DNA from: Xanthostigma xanthostigma
Lineage: Eukaryota > Arthropoda > Insecta > Raphidioptera > Raphidiidae
Assembly: GCA_963575645.1 (NCBI GenBank)
Contig: OY754467.1
Coordinates: 62,001-126,000 of the forward strand
Direction: 5' to 3'
DNA: 64,000 bases
Shown here: positions 48,050 to 58,700 of the stretch, in pieces
Position numbering within the stretch: position 1 is the first letter of the stretch
Layout of the letters: every line of letters begins with the position of its first letter
The notes under the pieces: model-generated
Seen by the model: the letters and a program-made list of their open reading frames with translations, nothing else
Told to the model about the DNA's origin: nothing
The model's database searches: none
Translations under genes and position numbers: made by a program

Positions 48050-48330
48050 CAGGGGTCGGCAACCTGTGGCTCGCGAGCCGCATGCGGCTCTTTTGATGTA
48101 AAGTTGCGGCTCTCCAGTTCCATACGCAAAAAATAATTATTTTATTATGTAAACCCTTAAAAATCGTCCAATCGATCCATGATTGAGTATACCATGATCT
48201 CTGAGCCATTTCCATTCGCGTCTCACCCGCACCGCCCCCGTCGCGACGTGTTTAGCGGCTCTTTAAAAACTGGGAAATTTTGTAAATTGTAACTTTTGGC
48301 TCTTCCGTCTCAAAAGGTTGCCGACCCCTG
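48050..48330. mobile_element. hAT-type MITE with perfect 8-bp target duplication
   Basis: 281 bp. Both ends carry CAGGGGTCGGCAACCT (16-bp inverted repeat; the right end is AGGTTGCCGACCCCTG). It is flanked by identical GTTTAGTG at 48042-48049 and 48331-48338. Next to the left end is a second palindromic part, GGCTCGCGAGCCGCATGCGG. CAGGGGTC-type ends and 8-bp duplications are typical of hAT elements. No transposase is encoded. Confidence 0.92.
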
Positions 48331-48547
48331 GTTTAGTGAAATCATCCGCTTGATTTGTATTCTGAAGAGTGTAGGCCTTAAAACCAGAACATCTGCAGAT
48401 TTAAAATCGGCGGGCGTCATCCATCTATTGCATTGTGTATTACAAAGATGTAATCATTAAATATCAATTATCAATTTTTTGTTTGCTTATAATGTATTCG
48501 TTTAATTATCAAATTGAAAAATCAAAATACGATCAGAGTCGAACTGA

Positions 48548-48718
48548 ATGAAAAAATCGGGGGCCTCTTCGAGCGAAGGTGAAGAGAACGCAAACGGGCT
48601 CTGCTCTGCATGCGACAAGGAGCTCTCCGCCTGCGTGCTATCGTGTGTTGGGTGCGACGACTTCGCCCCCGACGGTCGGCCTAGCGCCAATTACCGCACG
48701 ACCTTGCTCGAAAAGTAA
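48548..48718 (+). CDS. Small Cys-rich frame, zinc-finger-like; probably a retroelement relic
   Basis: 56 codons from ATG to TAA. The frame is GC-rich in AT-rich surroundings and encodes CSACDKELSACVLSCVGCDD, a C-x2-C...C-x2-C pattern like the first half of a PHD-type finger. Such fingers occur in host chromatin proteins and in ORF1 of some LINEs. The second half of the finger is missing, and no neighbouring exon was found. It is most simply a broken piece of a mobile element or pseudogene. Expression is unknown. Confidence 0.3.
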   Translation: MKKSGASSSEGEENANGLCSACDKELSACVLSCVGCDDFAPDGRPSANYRTTLLEK

Positions 48719-49000
48719 AACTCTACAATATTATTGGTACATGTTTGTCGGTTGGCCAACCGTCGTCGATTTGAAAAGGTCAAAGGTCTCAACTTAATGC
48801 CACTGCATCTACGGTCCAATTTAACCCTTTCATTGCCGAGGCCACGCCATCTGTTCTTGACTCGAACTTTATACGAGTCCAGCCTTGACTGTTAATCCGT
48901 AATGAAACGTCTACCAACTGAAGCATCGATTAATAATATTTATTTAATCTTACAATCCAAGAAAAGAAGACAATACAAGTTTTCAATTTGGAAAAAAAGA
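48719..49000. other. Spacer, nothing recognised
   Basis: Short spacer between the small Cys-rich frame and repeat B; no feature supported. Confidence 0.4.
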
Positions 49001-49597
49001 TTGGTTGTCTGTAAAGTCGGTTTACGGACGATAGTTTTACGTGATAACGTATTCCGTAATACATAACCTAAATTTATACTTATAAGTAATAATTATAATA
49101 ATTCGAATCTATGATATTGCATCTTTCGCTTCAAATTTAGGTTAATTTTATTTATTTAAATTACTCACCATATAATATAATTGTTTTTTTTTAACTTTCT
49201 TTCTTTCGTATTTATTTTAAGTCTCAAAGATTAGCTGTCATAATATTTTGAAAACCATTATTTCATTGTTTATATAAAATTCCAAAACCCTACTTACAAT
49301 ATTTAATTATTTTCATACGTCAAAAAATTGATTTTTATAATGATAAAATTTGTAAGAAAACGATTTTTTCGAGAGATGAGACCTAGCTAAAACGATTTTT
49401 TGCCCCCCAAAATCCCTTTTCAGTAAATTTCATCCAAATCGTTAGGGCCGTTTTCGAGAAAAGCACGCACAGGGTCAGGCGGAACGTTACGAACGTTACG
49501 TTAGGAACGTTACACTTTTTCGTGCATGCAGCCGGTGTTTTATCAATTTATAAGATTGGTGATTCATCAATTTATAAGACGTTATCACGTCAAAAAA
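49001..49597 (+). mobile_element. Repeat family B, long chimeric form, copy 1
   Basis: The ends are as in the short B repeats (TTGGTTGTCTGTAAAGTCGG ... GACGTTATCACGTCAAAAAA). The middle (about 49140-49460) is a reversed piece of Helitron-like element D, including CCCCCCAAAATCCCTTTTCA and TTTCATCCAAATCGTTAGGG. After it comes a short GAACGTTA-type tandem run (49481-49513). Near the 3' end ATCAATTTATAAGA occurs twice. Same architecture as 62364-62962 and 63461-64000. Confidence 0.75.
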
Positions 49598-50880
49598 TCA
49601 ATAGAAAAAAAACACTTGTTGAACTTTATTCTGTACGCTTTCGATAAAACGCTAAATAATTTCAAAGTTTATAGACTCGGCGTGGCAAGCAAAGTGTTGA
49701 GATTTCTTTGTAATCTAGTTCATTGATTTTTGACAACATTTAAATTACAGGAATTAAAATTATTTATTGGCATCGCCTTCGGTTCAAAGCCGGTTGACCT
49801 AGTAAAATATTTTTTTGCTCGATACAAATTTTAAACAGCATAAAAAGACTCTTTATGTACATTCTAGAATTGATAAAAGATTATAGAAAATCGATTTGAT
49901 AATGAGGCTTAAACTGATCGTGTATTCAGATAAAAAGAAACACTATACAACATGAAGTTGACAGACCATTCAAAATCAGTCCAGCCGTCCTCAAGTAATT
50001 TTGATACAAACGGGCAGACAGAGAAATAAAACTCTAGAAAGACATTTTCCAATCATACAAAATACCTAAAAACGCGCAAAAATCAAAAGTGATCCTGTTA
50101 CTATACTTTTATATTATATTCAACGTCGACTGAAATGTACCTACTTCTGTCAACAAATATGCAAAGCTTTTATAGAGCGACTTTAATAATACATGACATA
50201 TTTTTAAATATCTAGCTTTTGAAAAAAAAATTAGAATTGACAGAAACATTACTTTCATATTTAAACTAGTAACTACTATAATGATCGATTAAATTGAAAT
50301 CTTGCATTGAATAAATCCGTGTGTCTTAATAAAGCCTATGTCATAATTATGTGCATTAAAAGAACCAGATCTCGCAGATCGAGTGATTAAAATATGTCCT
50401 GATATGAACAATTCAATGCGAGCTGCATTTACAAAAGGAATAAGTATCATTATAGTTTTTAACCTTTCAACGGTTGCGTGAATAAATTTATTTTGAGATT
50501 GGCGCCGAAATCTTCAAATCCTAAATGCACACATACCAAAATAAAAGGAAAAGATCTCATCTAAATATTTCAAAAAGCACCCGATCGCATCCCAAGCCGA
50601 AACTATTCTGACCGCAATCGAAGAAAGTAGCAGTGACTCTGTCCGGTTTAATATAATTATTTACAAACAAGTCGAAATAACAAACAGCGCGACGTATAAA
50701 TTGCTTTGTTCGCAAATACGTCGGTTGTTTAAAAATATGTGAACAGCTAAAGGGAAATATTATACATAAAATGTAAAGAAAATTGTGTTTTTGTTTTTGT
50801 TTATCCTAACATTAAATTAAATACGGTAGTCGTTGCAGAGGTCGGCTGTTGTTAAATTGTTGTCAAAATATTATACGGAG
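49598..50880. other. Intergenic upstream of the plus-strand yellow-g gene
   Basis: AT-rich and without recognised genes or repeats. It presumably contains the control region for the yellow-g-type gene whose TATA box is at 50881. Confidence 0.4.
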
Positions 50881-50970
50881 TATAAAAGACAGCGGCATGA
50901 TTGTTGGGAACGTACAGTCAGTATTTCGAACCCTCAACAAACGGGTTTCGAAGTGTGAAGAATTCAAAAG
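50881..50970 (+). promoter_or_regulatory. yellow-g: TATA box, initiator and non-coding first exon of the plus-strand yellow-g gene
   Basis: TATAAAAG at 50881-50888 is followed by GTACAGTCAGT (50912-50922), which contains arthropod initiator-like CAGT motifs about 33-39 bases downstream of the TATA box. The untranslated exon ends CAAAAG|GTGAGA at 50970. The acceptor is TTCCAG at 51450, so a 480-bp 5' UTR intron precedes the start codon. The minus-strand paralogue has the same layout. Confidence 0.65.
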
Positions 50971-51204
50971 GTGAGATACATAAATAGAAATTATTAAAAA
51001 GATATTCCATCATCCTCAAAAAAATCAATTCAGTACAATTTTATCACAATATTGTCAAGTTATACATCATTAAGAAAATCAGTTAATTTTTTAAACTTGT
51101 TATTAAAATTCGAATCATAAAAAAATAAATAAAATAGAAGCCACAGGCTCCGCAGGTGCAGTAGCATTTTTTTCAAACCTCTGTGATATTACTTAAAAAA
51201 AAAA

Positions 51205-51399
51205 TTGGTTGTCTGTAAAGTCGGTTTACGGACGATAGTTTTACGTGATAACGTATTCCGCTCGAATATCATATTTAATAATACATAACCTAAATTTTAG
51301 TAGCTGTCAAACTTGGGCCGATCGTGCGCGGAACGTGACACTTTTTCGTGCGTGCAGCCGGTGTTTCATCAATTTATAAGACGTTATCACGTCAAAAAA
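51205..51399 (+). repeat. Repeat family B, short form, in a 5' UTR intron
   Basis: A 195-bp copy with both conserved ends and no Helitron-derived middle. It lies inside the 5' UTR intron of the yellow-g-type gene, ending about 50 bases before its acceptor. Confidence 0.8.
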
Positions 51400-51474
51400 T
51401 AAATAAAAAATAAAATTGGCAATGACAATTCGTTTACTTTAAAATTCCAGAGTTTCTACAAGCGGCATCACACA

Positions 51475-52865
51475 ATGCATGTCAAGGCATGCCTGGCCGT
51501 CGCGACGGCCGCCATCGTATTTGGCGTCGCGAGTGCGTCGTGCGACAAACAACTATTGCCCGATCTGAGCTTCACTTTGAACGGCGCCAACCTCCAGTGG
51601 CCCTGCACGTCCACCAGGAACATCTACCAATCGTCGGGTAAAAACAATTTACCACTTTAATATCTGCATATAATATTATTTGGCGACATTTTTCATCATG
51701 AAAATATTAATTCTAAATCACAGGCAGATACGTTTCGAGAAACGTGATAGCAACCCGAATCCAGATCTTCAAGGACGAGGCCTACGTCGTCCTGCCAAGA
51801 TACAAGTCCGGCGTGCCGTTCACACTGGGTAAGATCTCGCTCAAGACCAAACAGTGCAACGCCCTGTTGAGTCCGTTCCCGTGCTGGGCGCTCCAAGAGG
51901 AAGGCAACTGCCAGGCGCTGCAATCGGCCGTCGATCTGTTCCTCGACGCACAGGTCAGTCGGAGTTTTTTTTCAAATGTCGCAACGAACGATCTATCATA
52001 GAAGAATTTTGTGTCAATAATATAATTCGTTCTTCTTGCAGGACATCCTCTGGGTCCTCGACGTCGGTATCGTGAACACGCTGGAGCAGCCGGTCCGCCG
52101 CTGTCCTCCGAAAGTGATCGCGATCTCCGTGAAGACCGGCAAAGTGGTCAAAGTGCTCGAACTTTCCGGACTCGTTTCTGCCGCCAGCCGACTCCAGTAT
52201 CTCGTCGTCGACTACGCCCCCGACGGTCGCGCTTACGTCTACGTAAGCGACGCCGCCACTCGCGCCATCCTCGTGTACGACGTCGCCGCCGGACGAGGTT
52301 ATCGCGTCGTTCTTCCGAAAGCCGTCACGAACGGCTGCGCCCGAAGAGACGTCCTCTACTTGGCCCTCGTGCGCAAATCTTGCGGCAACAACGTTCTCTA
52401 CTTCTCCTATTTGTCTTCGTCGCGTCTTTTCTCAATCAAAGCCAACTACCTCAGGCGCGGACAAGCATCGGGCGCTGTCGTCGACGTTGGGCCCAAGCCG
52501 AACTTGCAGAAAATCGTCATGCTCGGTACCGACAACGGCGCTGCCATCTTCTTCCGGTAAGAAAGATTTCTTTTTTGTGTCTGTGTGTCCAAATAGCTTC
52601 GCGGACGTTTTGTTGATCGTGTTTTGTTTGCAGACACAAAGGTGAGTCCGACGTCTACATGTGGAACTCGGAGACGTGCTTCAAACCGGAGAACTTCCTG
52701 CTGGTGCAGAAGGGCAACGAGTGCCGTCTCGCAACTCAAGTCGTGCCCGGCTACAAGCGACTCATGTGGGTCATCGAGAGCAACTTCCACGACTTCATCG
52801 CCAACACGGTCGGTTGCATGGGCGCTTCGGTCGCCCTGCATCCCCTCGTCAAAACCTGCGAATAA
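51475..52865 (+). CDS. yellow-g: Yellow-g-type secreted protein with three coding introns
   Basis: Exons 51475-51637, 51724-51953, 52042-52556, 52634-52865; 379 residues, phases closed. The signal peptide is MHVKACLAVATAAIVFGVASA. Yellow-g signature segments are LQWPCTSTRNIYQSSGRY, RNVIATRIQIF, SPFPCWALQEEGNCQALQ, DILWVLDVGIVNTLEQPVRR, GYRVVLPKAV, LGTDNGAAIFFR and VIESNFHDF. The end, HPLVKTCE, has the late conserved Cys. The stop codon is part of AATAAA (52861-52866); a more usual signal is at 53227. It diverges from the intronless-coding paralogue 4.5 kb away. Likely an eggshell (chorion/vitelline) protein made in follicle cells, by analogy with Drosophila yellow-g/g2; this is not shown by the sequence. 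Confidence 0.92.
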
Positions 52866-55800
52866 AAACGCGCCGTCTTCTATCACGCCGCCGAATAACC
52901 GATCACTCTCTTCGTCGTCGTCTTTTCTATTTCTGATTTCGGTCTGTTTTCTTTTCTATGCTCTTTCCGCACGACATAAATATATCTCTCAAAATTTACT
53001 CGTCGACTTTACGCACCTGCAACGAAGGTACGCAACTTTAAAACATTCATTTATCTGCAGTATTCAAAAAGTATTTATGTCTGAACTAAAATCTAGACCA
53101 GCCATTAAATATTTTTTGAATACAAACTATTGTTACAACAAACTGTGAAAACCATTTTTTGTTGATGATTTTGTTATTGATTCGATTATTGTTATTTAGA
53201 TATGTTGTATTATTTTGTTGATTGTGAATAAATTTTTATTTTATTTCCATTTATTATAAAACTTCTAAGCGTCATTATTTCAACTTACACTCGTTCTATT
53301 TTTATTTTTTAACATAGCCGATTCGAAAGACTGCGACTGACTGCGCTCAGGGCATTGCTTTTGAGATGTGACAGACAGTCGACAAACCAATAAACAGTGA
53401 CATATCATGTTTTTACTTAACTACAAACGCGATATTGAAAGATAACTTTATTCTCTCGTGGCTATTTAGAAATAAGGAAACTATAAAAACGTAGCAATAA
53501 GTCCTGCCCACAATATTCAAATCATATTCCATAATTTTAATTGATTACCAAGTTTAGTATTTAATCAGCGTCGTATTTCAATTTGGCGACTTCAAAATTA
53601 TTTTGGATCGGACAGATAATATTTCCTTATACACAAACGCGTGAATATTTCCAAAATCTTTTCAAGAAGTAGGCGTGACTATATTTTGTTTCTGTGATAT
53701 CGCTTTCACACTTGAATAAATTTTATATTTAAAACGTCGTGAAAATCAATGGAGCAAAACTGACAAAACACAAATATAATTTAACTTACGCCCCTATATA
53801 ATAATTCTAAGCGCCATTTGCAAACGAGAAAACATTTCATTGAATTTAAAAAAAAAATCGTAAAAGTGTAAACGGATAAAATGCCAGTCAAAGTGGAAGA
53901 AGCTTAAGAATACAGCTCAGGGCTGCAAAATTATTTTTCTAAAAACAAAACCAACCAAATAACTCGTATATTTTAAATATGACATTTTTGTGAAGATAGA
54001 AAAGAATTATTAAAATCTAAATATGTTATAATTTGTGTGAAGCTACACTGTATAATCGTGCATGTAATAGTGATTTAAATTATTATAATAAAGACAAAGT
54101 GGTTGATTACTAAATTCCATACCTTGTAGGTACGCCTGCGCCTGCGGGGTTTCGACAAAACCGTGACTGGTTGCAGCTAGCTGTATAAATAGAATAAATA
54201 ATATTATTCAAACGCGAAAGACGTTTAAAAGCAATTCTCATTTCTCTTCAAGTTAAATTATTACGCGATATCAACGGATGTGGTTTTCAACTTCAAAAAA
54301 CAAACAGAACTCTTCACTGCATTGTTAAACGTCAATAAACGAAACAGATCACACATCGTGAATCGTTTACAAAAATGCTATTAAAAATTCAAATTTTAAA
54401 TAAATCAGTGCAGTGGGGAGGTAGTCAAGGAGAAATGACCGAAAGTGGTGTAGCGAATAAATTAAAAATTGACAAGCATCCAGAGAAGTTGTGAATTATG
54501 ATTTCAGGCGGTCTACGGGCGAAATTGTAATAATTCTTACAGCGATATCACTGTGAACACTTGAAAAAATTCAACAAGAATCAATTCGAGGCTGGCGTAT
54601 TCTCGAACATTCGTTTCACATTGAGATCGCATGTCGTTATAGATTTATTCGCATGCAGATTGTCGCGTCGGTGTAAAATAGTTAAGTGCACGAGCGAGCT
54701 ATAGAGGATACATAGATAGAAAAATATTTTACACTTGACAAGCTCATAAGCGTCTTGAAGCTGGAGGGAGACAGCAAGGTTTATTGTTCCCGGAATTCCC
54801 TCAAAATACCCGAAATACTGATACTCCAGGTGTTTCCACTGTTATACAATATACCTACCTATACCTACTATTATAAAAATATACCAAGTCATCTGATTTT
54901 CTTCTGACTCTGAACTGAACAGGAACAAAATATCTACAGTTGTAATGGACAATTCAAAATGAATGTTCAAGAATAAGACGCCCGACAAACTGAAGGTCGG
55001 TCACCGATTGGTCAAGTCGGTGAACGTCAATTGTTACACCTAACCCGACTGACGGACGGACAGACAACTCGTTCAAATCATTAACATATAATATGATTAT
55101 TTACTGGCGTGGCCGCTTTAATGTTTCTCAAAGTCGATAACATAATTACTTCTTGTTCTTGTAGAGCATTTTTTTTTCTTCCGATAAATCAATTCAGTTC
55201 CATAACATAAGCGCAAATCATGCAGCTTCTAGGCTTAGGGTATGCTTGCTTTGCATTTCGTTTGAACGACGCGTTCTGTCAAAGCTGTCAATAAAGCGTG
55301 TCTATCGATGGCGATTTATTACCCGAAGATTGCAAGATAAACGGTTCTGAAAATAATTAATCAGGTCAACAAGATATAGAAAATATTATAACAATATTTT
55401 GAAAAGCTGACTATTTTAAAGTTTGACTCTTTTAGATAAAGTAAAAATTAAATATTACCCAAAAATCGTCAAAAGTTAACTGTCAAACTATATCTGTCTC
55501 TGTCAGACGCATTGTACGAAGTATGTTGCTGGTATTTAAATTTATTATTTTCCAAAGCATTAAAAAAAACTAAACTGTTTTATAGGATATAATATTTCAA
55601 TCAGAATTACAAATTTGTTAAGTCATATAGGTAGGGTTTTTTTTGTTACGACAAAACACATACGCAATTACTGTACTAACACGGTACTAGTCCACAATAA
55701 TAATTCACGACCATATTTTTATTGATAGCACCGTACATCTGGAATATTTCGCTAGAAAAGTTGTTCCGCATACTTTGCTAAACAAATAACGGTACTGGGT

Positions 55801-56654
55801 ACAAGGCGTGAATAGGTATCGCACTTGCAAAACGTGCAATTGCATTTAAAAAACACGGATTTAAGATATTTGAACTGAGTCCACTCGCTCGCGTAAAAAC
55901 AAAGCGATCACGGAGTCCCGGCAATCGGCAGGGGGCGCGGTACCTCGTCGACCGTTCCTTGCACTCGAACTGCAAAAGGTTTATATCGTCCACAAACACA
56001 ATCTTTTATACTCAGCTGCTTTGGGCACTGCAGATTGCTACTAAGTACAAAGTTATTTTAACTTTTTTTAACTTCGGTTTCCTATAATATAGAGGCTATA
56101 GCAGACGTTTCCCTATAAAATAGCGGGGGGTCGAGAAAAGAACAGTAAATACAATTTATGCAGCGATTTACCAGCAAAATCTAATTGAATATTTAAATCA
56201 AGTGATCTATGATAAGGCATTTTTCTTTATTAAAGTCCTGTTTATGCGCGCTGAAGGATATAAAGACAAAAAAAAATTAAAAAAAAAACATAAAACCGAT
56301 CTTTTTAACTCCCTTTGTACGGTAAGTGTCCAACAAATTACTCGAAAAAAAATACAGAATAAAAATTCTAAAACTGAACACGAAGCATTAAAATAATAGA
56401 ATATTTGTTTGAATAGAATTATGTCATAATAAAAACAAATGAAACGTGAATATTATAGCCTGATTTAATTTTTTGTCAAATTATCATGTATAGTAGGTAC
56501 CATTATTTCTATAATAAGCAAAAGCGCTCACGTCAATTTTTTTCCACATCTTGATATCAAAGTCCACTCCTATTTTGCAACTGCGTAAAAATATTTCACA
56601 TCTCAATGGCCAAATCTTCTCCAGTTGACGTGTGCGTTTGTTTTTCGTTGTATA
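52866..56654. other. Intergenic, gene-poor
   Basis: 3' UTR of the yellow-g gene (a poly(A) signal GAATAAATTT lies near 53227), then AT-rich DNA. A TATA-like GTATAAATAG is at about 54183. On the minus strand at 56010-55930 a TATAAAAG is followed by a GC-rich piece and a possible donor (GAG|GTACCG); see findings. No protein was recognised. Confidence 0.4.
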
Positions 56655-57010
56655 GATAGATAGATAGATAGATAGATATACATCTTTATTTTCGACAGAC
56701 AAGTCTGTGTAATCGTGTCAACAAATACATGGTAAAAGATAAATACAAAACATAATCAACAACAATTGTTCTAATTGGTGGATACACAAACTATATAACA
56801 GATGTACAAATACATATAGGGCTATCAAAAAAAGATACAACCTGATAAAAACACTTTTCTTTTAATATAGCAGAAATATAATTTTTAAATTTAGACCAAT
56901 TTAAATCTCTGAAGCAAATATGTAAATTGTTAAATAATTTCTGACCCATATATTGCGGTCCTTGTTTATATATTGAACAGCGGAAGCGTCGTCGATCAGA
57001 CGCCTCAACG
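56655..57010 (-). mobile_element. 5'-truncated LINE 3' end with (TATC)n tail
   Basis: On the minus strand an open frame reads FRCSIYKQGPQYMGQKLFNN, then LHICFRDLNWSKFKNYISAI and LKEKCFYQVVSFF. This matches the pattern seen at the very C-terminus of jockey/CR1-like reverse transcriptases (gly-x-lys-leu-tyr/phe-asn ... phe-lys ... cys-phe-tyr). A short 3' UTR and a TATC tetranucleotide run (56655-56678) follow. Only the last part of ORF2 is present. Confidence 0.7.
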
Positions 57011-58633
57011 CAAGCCGTCGCGTCGTACATCGTAGCATGTAAAGTAAAACGGAGACATAAACGCTAGCGCAAGACACGAACCCGACATTAAATTGCAGCA
57101 CAATAATGTCGCTAGGTTTTTTGGACTCTCAGTTCTATTGGCAGATTTAAGACGCTCGATAACTGAGGTCATTGATGTCAAGCCTTAGTTTCAACGAACA
57201 CATTTCAAATAACTAAATTGCATTTTAAAAAATATTTCACAAAAAGACTCGACATACACGACTTTGATTTATTTACAATAAATGAAATATCAAATTGTTG
57301 AATTATTTAGCTAATACTTCCCGCAACGCTCTTTATTTGAAGCCCGAAGGTCTGCAACGCCTTTTAAACTGAAAAAATTAAAATTTTGAAGGTGAAATCG
57401 CATACCTATTGAAATGTTAACGATTTTAATCGATGAATTTAAAAGAAACAATTTGCTTGGCATTCGTTAATTATAATATGTAAGCAATTATTTGTTAATT
57501 AACACAATATGTCATATCGCAACAATAACTAATTATTATTCATTCATTAGCAACAAACAATATAACAAATCCTTCATTATGTAACATTTATACGGTTGTG
57601 AAACGTGCGTAAAATATTTACATAATATTATGTATTTTTTACATCGGAAGTATTATTTTAATTTCTTCCGTTCATTTTAAAAGTGTCGATTGTTCTGCGC
57701 CGTGCCGATTCGAATCGATTCAGTGCTGGATGACCCGTTTAACAATACTCAGATAAATCTTCCTATAATATATGGAAGATGATCTATACTTATAACTAAT
57801 TTCAAATCTACTTGAAATAAGTGCAAATCAACTGACAATGGATCCGTTAAGAGCGGCCTAAATATATCGATGAAGTCCATGACACGTTTTTAATAATTTA
57901 TTTTTTAATTATCAATTAATCTACAACATAAAAGATTCAGTGAATGGTGACTATAAAACCAATATAATAATTATTTATAGGTACAAATATCTTTCGAAAG
58001 AGCGTATTAGAATTACAACACAGTTTTTTATAACATTGTTTTCGAAAACGAGGAAATGCTGTTAGATTTTTTTCCGCCATTAATGCATAATTTAGGTAAT
58101 ATTATGTATAAGTATGTGTCAATTATTATTTATATTTTTAGTTAATACATCTAACATTTAAAAATACGCATGTTCACCCGAAGTGCGTTTTGGATTTCAA
58201 ATAAAAAAATCGAATTTACAAAATTGACCAATTTTTTTGGAGTCAATTCTTCTTTAGCGTAAAGTCAAAACGGGAAAATTGGTAAGGAAAAACTAGTTCT
58301 GATCTGTAATATATCTCGATTTTTGTCATTCAACTGCCCACGGCTTATTTTGACATTTATAAACAATCATAATATAACAAATCATATCATATATAGGTAT
58401 GGGCAATATTATTGTTGCTTGTAATTTAATAGAAATAATTATTATTGTATTTCACACTTTTTAATTTTCGAGGCCACACGTAATGTTTCCTGCAATCTAC
58501 ATATTATGTTATTATCATGTTTTTTTTTTCCACTGGTATTACATTGATTTATATTTGATTATGAATATAAAGTCAAGTAATATCTGATTTTTCAAGTGTT
58601 TAATCTATTCTATATTCTATTTTTTTTTTTCAG
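57011..58633. other. Intergenic, nothing recognised
   Basis: AT-rich. No gene, repeat or regulatory motif could be supported. Confidence 0.4.
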
Positions 58634-58700
58634 GAACGGATTTTTCTCTTGTCCTCAAAATGACTCCCCTTTATATGGATCCGGTTCTTGATTTAGCTTT
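58634..58700 (+). CDS. Candidate start-codon exon of an unidentified gene
   Basis: A long T-rich tract ends in CAG at 58633. It is followed by 26 bases, then ATG at 58660 in a good context (TCAAAATGACT), encoding MTPLYMDPVLDLAF before a donor (CTTT|GTAAGA at 58700/58701). This looks like an internal 5' exon carrying the translation start of a plus-strand gene whose remaining exons lie downstream. No continuation was identified before 64000. The peptide is too short to recognise. Confidence 0.35.
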
